NCBI RefSeq assembly: GCF_010668395.1
Contig: NZ_WUEY01000031.1
Location: 1-49,751, forward strand
DNA length: 49,751 bases
Source: Martinezella lusitana
GTDB taxonomy: Bacteria > Pseudomonadota > Alphaproteobacteria > Rhizobiales > Rhizobiaceae
Reading direction: 5' to 3'
The notes beneath the pieces were generated by a model. That model ran no database searches. It was not told where the DNA came from and worked only from the letters and a program-made list of their open reading frames with translations. This document shows, piece by piece, positions 28,098 through 36,071 of this stretch. A program made the translations under genes and the position numbers. The first letter of the stretch is position 1; each line of letters opens with the position of its first letter.

Positions 28098-28134
28098 CTG
28101 ACACTTCAATTCTTATAACTGAGATGTTAGTTTT
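28098..28134 (+). promoter_or_regulatory. 37-bp element, copy 2 (directly before gntR)
   Basis: It ends 5 bases before the gntR ATG at 28140 and includes AACTGAGATGTTAGTT, whose ends AACT/AGTT are inverted. Copy 1 lies about 740 bases away in opposite orientation. Placement over the start of gntR suggests autoregulation and control of the operon. Confidence 0.5.
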
Positions 28135-28139
28135 ATGGC

Positions 28140-28928
28140 ATGCTCGATACTCAAAGCCCCTTTCTGTCGTCCGGCGCGCCCGATACGGTTGCGATCACCG
28201 AGGATAAATTGAAGTATGCCATCATCTCCGGTGCGCTCGCACCGTGCGAAAGGCTCTCCGAAATTGAGGTCTGTAGGGATTACCGCGTTGGCCGCGGCAT
28301 CGTCCGTGCCGCCCTCGGCCGCCTGGCGCATTCGGGCTTTGTCTCTTCGCAGCCGCGCAGCGGCTGGAAGGTCGCGTCCATCAGCGCCATCGGCCTGCGT
28401 GAAGTCATTCTCGGCCGCCGGCAGCTAGAACCGCTGCTTGGCGATGTCGAGCTCTCTTCCGACGAACTTATGCGGCTGGAGACGCTGTCGAACATGCATG
28501 CGGCGCTCGCCGCCGCTCAGGCGCAGGGTCTTGGCGAAGATATCGTTTCGGCGCGACGTTACGACCGGCAGATACGGCATCTCCTGACGATGAACATGAA
28601 GGCGCCATTGATTGCCGGCTGGCTCGAAAATCTCTGGGACAAATCGGATCGATATCTCGCATTCATGGAAGCGAAAGGCGGCTCGAAACTGCCGGTGACG
28701 GACTGGAGCGCCTTTGTCGAAGCCAAGCGCTCGGGCGGAACGATCGCGGCGACCGCATTCCTGACGGAAGCCTGCGAAGCCTTCGCACGCTTTACGCAAA
28801 CCCGCTTCCTGGAATCGGATGCATCAGCCGTGGCATCGCCGACGAAGAAGTCGAAAGCAGCCCCGGGAACGGACCTTTCCGCAACCGTTCTGAACAGGAG
28901 CGAAACCAATCCCAAGCGGACGAGCTAG
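28140..28928 (+). CDS. GntR-family regulator (FCD-like) of the peptide-type ABC operon
   Basis: A 262-residue regulator. The winged helix (about residues 18-85) contains LKYAIISGALAPCERLSEIEV and YRVGRGIVRAALGRLAHSGFV, and an all-helical ligand domain follows to about 220. The tail (SPTKKSKAAPG onward) is low-complexity and polar. It is the first gene of the plus-strand unit and lies 45 bases before the DppB-type permease. No clear ribosome-binding sequence precedes ATG 28140, which almost abuts the 37-bp element, so the transcript may be leaderless or the real start may be further in. Confidence 0.83.
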   Translation: MLDTQSPFLSSGAPDTVAITEDKLKYAIISGALAPCERLSEIEVCRDYRVGRGIVRAALGRLAHSGFVSSQPRSGWKVASISAIGLREVILGRRQLEPLLGDVELSSDELMRLETLSNMHAALAAAQAQGLGEDIVSARRYDRQIRHLLTMNMKAPLIAGWLENLWDKSDRYLAFMEAKGGSKLPVTDWSAFVEAKRSGGTIAATAFLTEACEAFARFTQTRFLESDASAVASPTKKSKAAPGTDLSATVLNRSETNPKRTS

Positions 28929-28973
28929 CGCCGCCCCGCATCAATCCGAGACCCGCAACAAAGGGAATAGGTC

Positions 28974-29903
28974 ATGCCTGCATTTATCGCCAAGCGTCTG
29001 TTGCAGGCCGTGATCGCTCTGTTCGGCGTCGTGACGCTCGTCTTCTTCCTGCAGCGCCTCACCGGTGATCCGGTGCTGCTGCTCGTGCCACCCGATGCAT
29101 CCAAGGCCGACATCGAAACACTGCGGGTCGCTCTCGGCTTCGACCAGCCGCTATACGTTCAATATTTCCAGTTTCTAGTGGGCCTGCTCCGCTTCGATCT
29201 CGGACAATCCTATGTGCAGCACTTGCCGGTGATCGATATTATCGCCAGTCGCGTCCCGTACACCCTATCTCTTGCCGCAGGCGCCCTTGTGGTGGCGATA
29301 GGCCTGGGCGTGCCGGTCGGCGTGTTCATTGCCGTGCGCCGACACTCATGGGAGTCCCGCTGGCTGATGGGCTTCGTGCTCGTCGGTCAGTCGATGCCGA
29401 CCTTCTGGACATCAGTTCTGCTGATCATGCTGTTCGGCGTGGTCCTGCGCTGGCTTCCGACATCCGGAGCAAATGGTATTGCAAGCCTGCTGATGCCAGC
29501 CTTTGCGCTCGGCTTTCTGTCGATGGCGACCTTTGCCCGCGTCGCCCGCAGCTCCGTTCTGGATGAGCTGGAAAAGGACTATGTGCGCACGGGCCATGCC
29601 AAGGGCCTGTCGATGGCGCGCATCGTTCTGCGCCACCTGCTGCGCAATGCCGCCGTGCCGCTGGTAACGATCTCGGCGCTAGAAATAGCCAACCTGCTGA
29701 CGGGGGCGATCATCATCGAAACGGTATTCGCCTGGCCTGGCCTCGGCCAGTTGACGATACAGGCGATCAGCGCCCGAGACTTCCCGATCGTCCAGGGTGT
29801 GGTCCTGATCGGCGCAACGCTCGCAATTCTGCTCAATCTGCTCGCCGACGTGCTTTATAGCGTCATCGATCCGCGCATCCGGCTTTCCGGGAGGCATGCA
29901 TGA
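28974..29903 (+). CDS. Peptide-type ABC importer permease (DppB-like)
   Basis: A 309-residue permease with six membrane segments. The N-terminus IAKRLLQAVIALFGVVTLVF and the EAA-type loop KDYVRTGHAKGLSMARIVLRH are typical of DppB/OppB. The segment LTGAIIIETVFAWPGLGQL is strongly conserved in the family. Its stop overlaps the DppC-type start. Family members take up di- and oligopeptides, opines or nickel; the companion enzymes suggest a gamma-glutamyl or amide-linked substrate. Confidence 0.92.
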   Translation: MPAFIAKRLLQAVIALFGVVTLVFFLQRLTGDPVLLLVPPDASKADIETLRVALGFDQPLYVQYFQFLVGLLRFDLGQSYVQHLPVIDIIASRVPYTLSLAAGALVVAIGLGVPVGVFIAVRRHSWESRWLMGFVLVGQSMPTFWTSVLLIMLFGVVLRWLPTSGANGIASLLMPAFALGFLSMATFARVARSSVLDELEKDYVRTGHAKGLSMARIVLRHLLRNAAVPLVTISALEIANLLTGAIIIETVFAWPGLGQLTIQAISARDFPIVQGVVLIGATLAILLNLLADVLYSVIDPRIRLSGRHA

Positions 29904-30757
29904 GTGTTTCGTTTGCCGGATCGCGACGATTCATGCGCGAGACGCCGGTCGGCGTGGCGATTTCGATCGTCGTCCTGCTGCTGATCGTCCTGATGGCGAT
30001 CTTTGCGCCGGCCATCGCCCCGCATGATCCCAACACGCAGAATCTACTGGCCCGGTTGAAACCGCCGGGCACGGTCGTGCGCAACACGCCCTATCTTTTC
30101 GGTTCGGATGAGCTCGGCCGCGACACGTTGAGCCGGCTGATCTACGGCGCGCGCGTCTCGCTGTTCGTCGCGATTACCTCGGTGCTGCTGTCTGGCGTCT
30201 TCGGGTGTCTGATCGGCATGCTTGCCGCTTTCTATCGTGGCTGGACGGAAACGATCATCATGAGGCTGGTTGATATCGTCCTATCCGTGCCCGCCATTCT
30301 GCTCGCGATCATCACCGTCGCCGTGCTTGGGCCGGGGCTCCTGAATGTCGTGCTCGTTCTGGCCCTGACGCGCTGGCCGCGTTACGCACGCGTCGCCTAC
30401 GGGCAGACATTGACCGTGACCAACATGCCCTATCTGCGCCTGTCGCGCTTCATGGGTGCCGGCTGGTTCCGGGTACTGCGGCGGCATGTTCTGCCCAATA
30501 TCGCTGGCGCTCTCATCGTCGTCGCCACGCTCGAATTCGGGCTGATGGTGTTGTTCGAGGCGGGTCTCTCCTTCCTCGGCCTCGGCGTGCAACCGCCGAC
30601 AGCCAGTTGGGGCGCGATGCTGTCGACGGGGCGCAATTACGTCGCGACAGCGTGGTGGCTCTCGGTCCTGCCGGGCTTTGCCCTCTTCCTTCTCGTCCTG
30701 TCCGTCAATTTCATCGGCGATCATCTGCGCGACCGCCTCGACCCACGGAGTACCTAA
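29900..30757 (+). CDS. Peptide-type ABC importer permease (DppC-like)
   Basis: A 285-residue partner permease. The OppC N-terminal segment (VAISIVVLLLIVLMAIFAPAIAPHDP in two parts) is followed by FGSDELGRDTLSRLIYGARVSL, the DppC/OppC hallmark, and the loop YLRLSRFMGAGWFRVLRRHVLPN. LFEAGLSFLGLGVQPPTASWG is also typical. It is translationally coupled to the DppB-like gene and lies 5 bases before the SDR gene. Confidence 0.92.
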   Translation: MSVSFAGSRRFMRETPVGVAISIVVLLLIVLMAIFAPAIAPHDPNTQNLLARLKPPGTVVRNTPYLFGSDELGRDTLSRLIYGARVSLFVAITSVLLSGVFGCLIGMLAAFYRGWTETIIMRLVDIVLSVPAILLAIITVAVLGPGLLNVVLVLALTRWPRYARVAYGQTLTVTNMPYLRLSRFMGAGWFRVLRRHVLPNIAGALIVVATLEFGLMVLFEAGLSFLGLGVQPPTASWGAMLSTGRNYVATAWWLSVLPGFALFLLVLSVNFIGDHLRDRLDPRST

Positions 30758-30762
30758 ATCAA

Positions 30763-31554
30763 ATGGTTGATTTTTTGAACGATTTCAAAGGAAAACACGT
30801 CGTCGTCACCGGCGCGGCGGGCATTTTCGGGGGCTGGATCGCCCAGGCGTTCGCCAATACGGGCGCGCAGGTGCTGCTGACGGATAAGAATGTGGCTCGG
30901 CTTGCCGCTGCCGCCAAAACTGTCGGTGACGGAAACCATCCTCAGTTTGCTGCGGATCTCACGTCTGACGCCGATATCAAGGCCCTGCTCGCTCACATCG
31001 CCGACACTTGGGGCGCGGCCGATGTCCTGGTCAACAACGCCGGCATCTATCCGTCCGGCTTCCTTCTCGACATCAACGCCGATGATTGGGACAAGATTTT
31101 CGGCATTAACCTGCGCGCGCCTTTCCTGCTGTCGCAGGGCGTTGCGCGGCAGATGATCGACAAGGGCATCAAGGGCTCGATCATCGACATTTCCTCGGGC
31201 GGATCGCGCAAGATCCGGCGCACCTCCGTTCCCTATTGCGTTTCCAAGGCAGCGCTCGACCGGCTCAACAAAGGGCTCGCCATCGAGCTTGCCGAATTCG
31301 GCATCCGCGTCAACATCGTTGAACCCGGCTTTGCCCCCGGCAGCGACGTCAGCCACCTGACGCAGGAACATATCGACGCCGTGCTCGGCAACATCCCGCT
31401 CGGTCGGTCGTCGCAGCCGGGAGATGCGGCCAATGCCGTCCTCTTCCTCGCCTCGGATGCTGCCTCCTATATCACGGGAGCGACGCTGACCGCCGATGGC
31501 GGCAATTCCATCGGATCACTTGCCGTATACCAGGCAAAAAAGAAGCCGCTATAA
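30763..31554 (+). CDS. Short-chain dehydrogenase/reductase
   Basis: A 263-residue classical SDR. The cofactor motif VTGAAGIFGGWIAQAF is a variant of TGxxxGIG. NNAG is present (VLVNNAGIYPSG), as are the catalytic Ser (ISSGGS) and YCVSK (Tyr-x-x-x-Lys). The C-terminus SYITGATLTADGGNSIG is standard. The substrate is unknown. The gene sits between the two halves of a peptide-type importer with NodB-fold and gamma-glutamyltransferase genes, so oxidation of an alcohol released from the imported compound is a reasonable guess. Start chosen at ATG 30763; longer frames run inside dppC. Confidence 0.87.
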   Translation: MVDFLNDFKGKHVVVTGAAGIFGGWIAQAFANTGAQVLLTDKNVARLAAAAKTVGDGNHPQFAADLTSDADIKALLAHIADTWGAADVLVNNAGIYPSGFLLDINADDWDKIFGINLRAPFLLSQGVARQMIDKGIKGSIIDISSGGSRKIRRTSVPYCVSKAALDRLNKGLAIELAEFGIRVNIVEPGFAPGSDVSHLTQEHIDAVLGNIPLGRSSQPGDAANAVLFLASDAASYITGATLTADGGNSIGSLAVYQAKKKPL

Positions 31555-31572
31555 GCCACGGAGACAGGGATC

Positions 31573-32493
31573 ATGGTTCAGGATGCAGGCAAATCCGGCA
31601 GCGGCTTTTCGTCCTTCCCGGCCTATGAATGGCCCGAAGGCAAGAAAAGCGCGGTCCTTCTAAGCGTCGATGTCGATGCGACCTCCCCTTTTCTCTGGGA
31701 GCAGCGCGAAGGCCTCTCCAATCGCCTTTCCCGGCTGGAAATCCGGCGCTTCGGGCTTCGCATCGGCCTGCCGCGCATCCTCGATCTCTTTTCGCGCTAC
31801 AACGTCAAGGCAAGCTTCTATGTGCCGGGCGTGGTTGCGCAATCCGATCCGTCGCTTCTGCCGGCTCTCTTAGAGGCCGGTCACGAAATCGGCCTCCATG
31901 GATATTTCCATGAGCTCGTCGGCGATATCACCGACGAGGAGTTCAGCGCCGCGCTCGACGCCAGCCTTGCTCTTTTCGTCGCCCAGACTGGCCGGAAGCC
32001 GGTCGGGTTCCGATCGCCGGCCTGGGAAATGACGCCGCATATGCTGGTGGAGGTAAAGCGCCATGGCCTTGCCTACGATTCGTCCCTCATGGGCTTCGAC
32101 CATCCCTACGAGATCGAGGGCGTGACGGAAATACCCGTACAATGGGCCTTGGACGATGCGATCTTCTTCAAGTTCGAAAATAGCGGCACCGAGCGCGGCG
32201 CACCCTGCTCCAGCGCTTCGGTCCTGGATGATTGGCTGACCGAATGGCGCGCGCTCCATCGTTTCGGCGGCCTCTTCACGCTGACGATCCACGACTGGAT
32301 ATTCGGACGGGCGCAACGTATCGCAATCCTCGAAAAAATGTTGGAGACGATCACGGCCGAGCCGTCGAGCTGGGTTGCGACCGCCGCCGAGATTGCCGCT
32401 CATCACGCCTGTTCCAACAATCAGGGACGTTTTGCCGTCGGCGCTGCCATTCCCGCGGCGATCGGCCCCTCGCGATTCGGACGAAGCAAATGA
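31573..32493 (+). CDS. NodB-fold (polysaccharide deacetylase family) hydrolase, cytoplasmic
   Basis: A 306-residue protein without a signal peptide. NodB-homology motifs are SVDVDATS (catalytic/metal Asp), GHEIGLHGYFHE (His-x-x-x-His metal pair), GFRSPAWEMT and late TIHDW. The cytoplasmic branch resembles HpPgdA/PuuE-like amidases and cyclic-imide hydrolases rather than secreted chitin deacetylases. In this operon a C-N bond hydrolase acting on the imported amide or lactam is likely. ATG 31573 follows GGAGACAGGG. The stop overlaps the gamma-glutamyltransferase start. Confidence 0.82.
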   Translation: MVQDAGKSGSGFSSFPAYEWPEGKKSAVLLSVDVDATSPFLWEQREGLSNRLSRLEIRRFGLRIGLPRILDLFSRYNVKASFYVPGVVAQSDPSLLPALLEAGHEIGLHGYFHELVGDITDEEFSAALDASLALFVAQTGRKPVGFRSPAWEMTPHMLVEVKRHGLAYDSSLMGFDHPYEIEGVTEIPVQWALDDAIFFKFENSGTERGAPCSSASVLDDWLTEWRALHRFGGLFTLTIHDWIFGRAQRIAILEKMLETITAEPSSWVATAAEIAAHHACSNNQGRFAVGAAIPAAIGPSRFGRSK

Positions 32494-34031
32494 ACGAGAC
32501 CTGGCAGATCGGCAAGCGCGAGACCAGCAGCGAAAATGGCCTGGTTGCCTGTCAGAACTGGCGAGCGGCCGAGGCTGGTGCGGCGGTCCTTTCCAAGGGC
32601 GGCAATGCCGTCGACGCGGCGGTGACGACAGCGCTTGTGCTCAGCGTCGTCGAGCCGTGGCTGTCGGGCATCGGCGGCGGCGGTTTCATGGTTCGGGGCG
32701 ACGGAAACGGCTCGGTCGACGTTCTTGATTTCAACGTCATCTCGCCGGCACCCCTCGATCCTGCCGCTTATCCGCTTGTTCCAGGCCGGGACGGCGACTG
32801 GTTCGATTGGCCGTCCGTCGAAGGCGACCGCAACCTGATTGGTTATGGGTCCATATGCGTGCCGGGCGCCATCGCCGGCTTTGCCGAAGCCCTCTCCCGC
32901 TTCGGAACGATCTCATGGGCCGAGGCGCTTGCGCCCGCGATCGAGCAGGCCCATCGCGGCCTGCAGCTCGACTGGTATGCCGCCCTGGCGCTCGCGATCG
33001 ACGGCGCCAATCTCGCGCAGTTTCCGGCAGCCTCCGAACTGTTCCTGCACAACGGCCGCGCCCCGCGTGTCCCTGAAGGTGGCCGAACGGCCTTCCTACC
33101 GATGACGGCGAAGGCGAAGACCCTGGAAAGGCTTGCTGAGGCTGGCGCACGCGACTTTTACGAAGGAGAAATCGCCGATCTCCTGGTCGATGGCCTATCG
33201 TCGGGCGGATCGACACTTTCAAGGCAGGATCTCGCTGCCTACGCGCCACGCTGGCTGACGCCGCTGACGCAAGAATACAAGGATCTTGTCATCCACGCCG
33301 TACCCGGCCTGTCGGGAGGGCCGACGCTTTGTGCGGCCATGGCCGAACTCGATCGCAGCTTGCCGACGGATAGACCCCTCAGCGGCGAGGCCGCCCTGGC
33401 CTTTGCGCGCGCGATCCGTCGCGCCAGCGAATATCGTCTGAAGCATCTCGGACATGCCGCCGGCGAGAGCTGCACGAGCCATATCAGCGTGGTGGACGGC
33501 GACGGTACCATGGTTGCGCTCACCAATACCCTGCTGTCGCGCTTCGGCTCGAAAGTGGTGGTGCGCGAAACCGGCTTTGCGCTCAACAACGGCATGATGT
33601 GGTTTGATCCACGCCCTGGCCAGCCCAATTCCATAGCGCCGGCCAGCAGGCCGCTCGCCAACATGTCTCCGATCATCGCCACACGGAATGGCGTGCCGGA
33701 GATTGCGCTTGGCGCCGCCGGCGGCCGGCAGATCGTTCCCGCTGTCGCGCAAATCCTCTCCTATATCGCCGCCTACGGCCTGTCGCTGGAGGAAGCGCTA
33801 CTGAGCCCGCGTATCGATGCCAGCGGCACGACAATTCACGTCAACCGCACGGCGGCACCCGATGTGGCCGCGGCCGTCGCCTCGGAATTCAAGATCAACC
33901 TGATCGAGGATACGCTCTATCCCGTCAATTTTGCGGTGCCCTCGGCGGTTCTGCGGCGGGATGGCGTCAATACCGGCATGGTCCATCCGAAAAACCCGTG
34001 GGCCGCCGTTCGCGAGGCGAAGCCGGCATGA
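32490..34031 (+). CDS. Gamma-glutamyltransferase family protein without a signal peptide
   Basis: A 513-residue Ntn-hydrolase homologue. The self-cleavage nucleophile lies in GESCTSHISVVDGDG (Thr329, family TTHxSVVD). Other conserved pieces are GGNAVDAAV near the N-terminus, GIGGGGFM, FALNNGMMWFDP and the SP/NMSP-type stretch ANMSPIIA. Most GGTs are periplasmic; this one starts MNETWQIGKRE and should be cytoplasmic. It likely hydrolyses or transfers the gamma-glutamyl group of an imported compound. Start and stop both overlap neighbouring genes (ATGA), so expression is tightly coupled with the NodB-fold hydrolase and the importer ATPases. Confidence 0.85.
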   Translation: MNETWQIGKRETSSENGLVACQNWRAAEAGAAVLSKGGNAVDAAVTTALVLSVVEPWLSGIGGGGFMVRGDGNGSVDVLDFNVISPAPLDPAAYPLVPGRDGDWFDWPSVEGDRNLIGYGSICVPGAIAGFAEALSRFGTISWAEALAPAIEQAHRGLQLDWYAALALAIDGANLAQFPAASELFLHNGRAPRVPEGGRTAFLPMTAKAKTLERLAEAGARDFYEGEIADLLVDGLSSGGSTLSRQDLAAYAPRWLTPLTQEYKDLVIHAVPGLSGGPTLCAAMAELDRSLPTDRPLSGEAALAFARAIRRASEYRLKHLGHAAGESCTSHISVVDGDGTMVALTNTLLSRFGSKVVVRETGFALNNGMMWFDPRPGQPNSIAPASRPLANMSPIIATRNGVPEIALGAAGGRQIVPAVAQILSYIAAYGLSLEEALLSPRIDASGTTIHVNRTAAPDVAAAVASEFKINLIEDTLYPVNFAVPSAVLRRDGVNTGMVHPKNPWAAVREAKPA

Positions 34032-34999
34032 CGCAGCCCGTCCTCACCGTCGAAGACCTGCACATCTCGATCGGCGGCAAGCCTGTCGTCGACGGGGTCG
34101 GCTTCTCGGTCGCGGCCGGTGAAATCGTGACATTGGTCGGCGAATCCGGTTGCGGGAAGTCGATGACGGCCTTCTCCGTCATGGGCCTGCTGCCGCGCGT
34201 TGCTACGCGAAAGAAAGGATCGGTGCGGCTGAATGGCCGGGAACTTACCAGGCTCGACGATGCCGCGCTGAAACGCCTGCGCGGCGACGAAATGGCGATG
34301 ATCTTTCAGGAGCCCGTTGCGTCGCTCAATCCGCTGATGCCGATCGGCCGGCAGATCGCCGAAAGCCTTGTCGTCCATCGTGGGCTTACGACAAGCCAGG
34401 CACAGCGGCAGGCGATTGCCATGCTGGAACAGGTGGGCATACCCGAACCGGCGCTGCGTTTCCGGCAATTTCCGTTCGAATTGTCCGGCGGCATGTGCCA
34501 GAGAGCGATGATCGCCATGGCCCTTATCACAGAGCCGCGCCTGCTGATCGCCGACGAACCGACGACGGCGCTCGACGTGACGATCCAGGCCCAGATCCTC
34601 GAACTGATGACGCGGCTGCGCGCCGAGACCGGCACGGCGATTTTGCTGATTACCCATGACATGGGTGTCGTCGCCGATATCGCTGATCGGGTGTCGGTCA
34701 TGTATGCTGGCCAGATCGTCGAGGAGGCGCCCGTCGATGCCATTTTCGACAAGCAGCACCATCCCTATACGCGAATGCTGCTGTCGACGATACCGAGGCT
34801 CGATGGCGTCGCGAAGACCTTCCTGCCGACGATCAAGGGGACCGTCCCCGACATCGGCAGCTGGCCGTCGGGTTGCCGGTTTTCCACGCGCTGCCCGCTT
34901 GCCGACGACGTGTGCAATCAACCGCCGCCGCTCGCCGCGGCCGGCATCGATCACCGCGCGGCCTGCTGGCATCAGACATGGATCGGGACGCTCGCATGA
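34028..34999 (+). CDS. Peptide-type ABC importer ATPase (DppD-like)
   Basis: A 323-residue ATPase. It shows Walker A GESGCGKSM, Q-loop IFQEPVASLNPL, signature LSGGMCQRAMIAMAL, Walker B LLIADEPTTALDV and the OppD/F C-terminal cysteine motif CRFSTRCPLADDVC that binds an iron-sulphur cluster in characterised DppD. ATG 34028 overlaps the GGT stop. It is half of a DppD/DppF pair. Confidence 0.92.
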   Translation: MTQPVLTVEDLHISIGGKPVVDGVGFSVAAGEIVTLVGESGCGKSMTAFSVMGLLPRVATRKKGSVRLNGRELTRLDDAALKRLRGDEMAMIFQEPVASLNPLMPIGRQIAESLVVHRGLTTSQAQRQAIAMLEQVGIPEPALRFRQFPFELSGGMCQRAMIAMALITEPRLLIADEPTTALDVTIQAQILELMTRLRAETGTAILLITHDMGVVADIADRVSVMYAGQIVEEAPVDAIFDKQHHPYTRMLLSTIPRLDGVAKTFLPTIKGTVPDIGSWPSGCRFSTRCPLADDVCNQPPPLAAAGIDHRAACWHQTWIGTLA

Positions 35000-36000
35000 C
35001 GGCGCCTCTGCTTTCCGTCCGGGATCTTCGCGTGCATTTTCCGATCCGCGGCGGTTTTCTCGGCCGCCCTGTCGGCTGGCTGAAGGCGGTCGACGGCATC
35101 GATCTCGATATCGCGCCGGGAGAAAGCCTCGCGCTCGTGGGTGAATCGGGCTGCGGAAAATCGACGCTCGGCGCCACGATCCTCGGAATGCAGCGCGCAA
35201 CGTCCGGCAGCATGGTCTTCGAGGGCGAGACCGTGGCAGCCGAAGCCTCGGAGCGCCGAGCCAATCTGTCGCGCGAGATACAGATCATTTTTCAGGATCC
35301 GCTTTCGGCCCTCAATCCGAAGCTGACCATCGGCGAAAGCATTGTCGAGCCGTTGATCATCCACAATGTCGGCACTCGCGACGAACGCAAGCGGCGGGTG
35401 GCGGAACTGCTGGATCTCGTCGGGCTCAATCCTGCCCATGCCGATCGCAAGCCGAACGCCTTTTCAGGCGGGCAGCGCCAGCGCATCGTGATTGCCCGTG
35501 CCATCGCGCTGCAGCCCAAGCTGCTGATCCTCGACGAGCCGGTCTCGGCCCTCGACGTCTCGATCCGGTCGCAGATTCTGAACCTGCTGCTCGAACTGCA
35601 GCAGCGTTTCAGCCTCTCCTATCTTTTCATCTCCCACGATCTGTCGGTCGTGCGGCACTTCGCCGATCGGGTTGCGGTGATGTATCTTGGACGGTTCGCA
35701 GAGACTGGAGCGACGGCGGATGTCTTTGCTCGTCCGGTCCATCCCTATACCGAAGCGCTGCTGAGCGCCGTGCCCCTGCCCGATCCGCGCGCGCAGCGCC
35801 ATCGCAAGCGCATCATTCTGCAGGGCGACCTGCCGAGCCCGGCAAATCCGCCCGATGGCTGCCGGTTTTCGACGCGATGCCCGATCGTTCAGCCGCTCTG
35901 TCGAGCGATATCGCCTGAACTCCAGCCGCTACAGGAGACTGGTCATTCGGCTGCATGCCATTTGAGTGCACCATCCCGGCTCGAGCACGAGCATTCGTGA
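34996..36000 (+). CDS. Peptide-type ABC importer ATPase (DppF-like)
   Basis: A 334-residue ATPase. It has Walker A GESGCGKST, Q-loop IFQDPLSALNPKLTIGE, signature FSGGQRQRIVIARAI, Walker B LLILDEPVSALDVSIR and C-terminal CRFSTRCPIVQPLC. The N-terminal insertion PIRGGFLGRPVGWLKAVDG is typical of DppF. ATG 34996 overlaps the upstream ATPase stop. The binding-protein gene follows after 71 bases. Confidence 0.92.
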   Translation: MTAPLLSVRDLRVHFPIRGGFLGRPVGWLKAVDGIDLDIAPGESLALVGESGCGKSTLGATILGMQRATSGSMVFEGETVAAEASERRANLSREIQIIFQDPLSALNPKLTIGESIVEPLIIHNVGTRDERKRRVAELLDLVGLNPAHADRKPNAFSGGQRQRIVIARAIALQPKLLILDEPVSALDVSIRSQILNLLLELQQRFSLSYLFISHDLSVVRHFADRVAVMYLGRFAETGATADVFARPVHPYTEALLSAVPLPDPRAQRHRKRIILQGDLPSPANPPDGCRFSTRCPIVQPLCRAISPELQPLQETGHSAACHLSAPSRLEHEHS

Positions 36001-36071
36001 AGCAATGCCAATCGACGGCCGGCGTGTCTCCGCCCGCCAATGCCCGCACCCATTCTTTGAAGGAGTAGATG

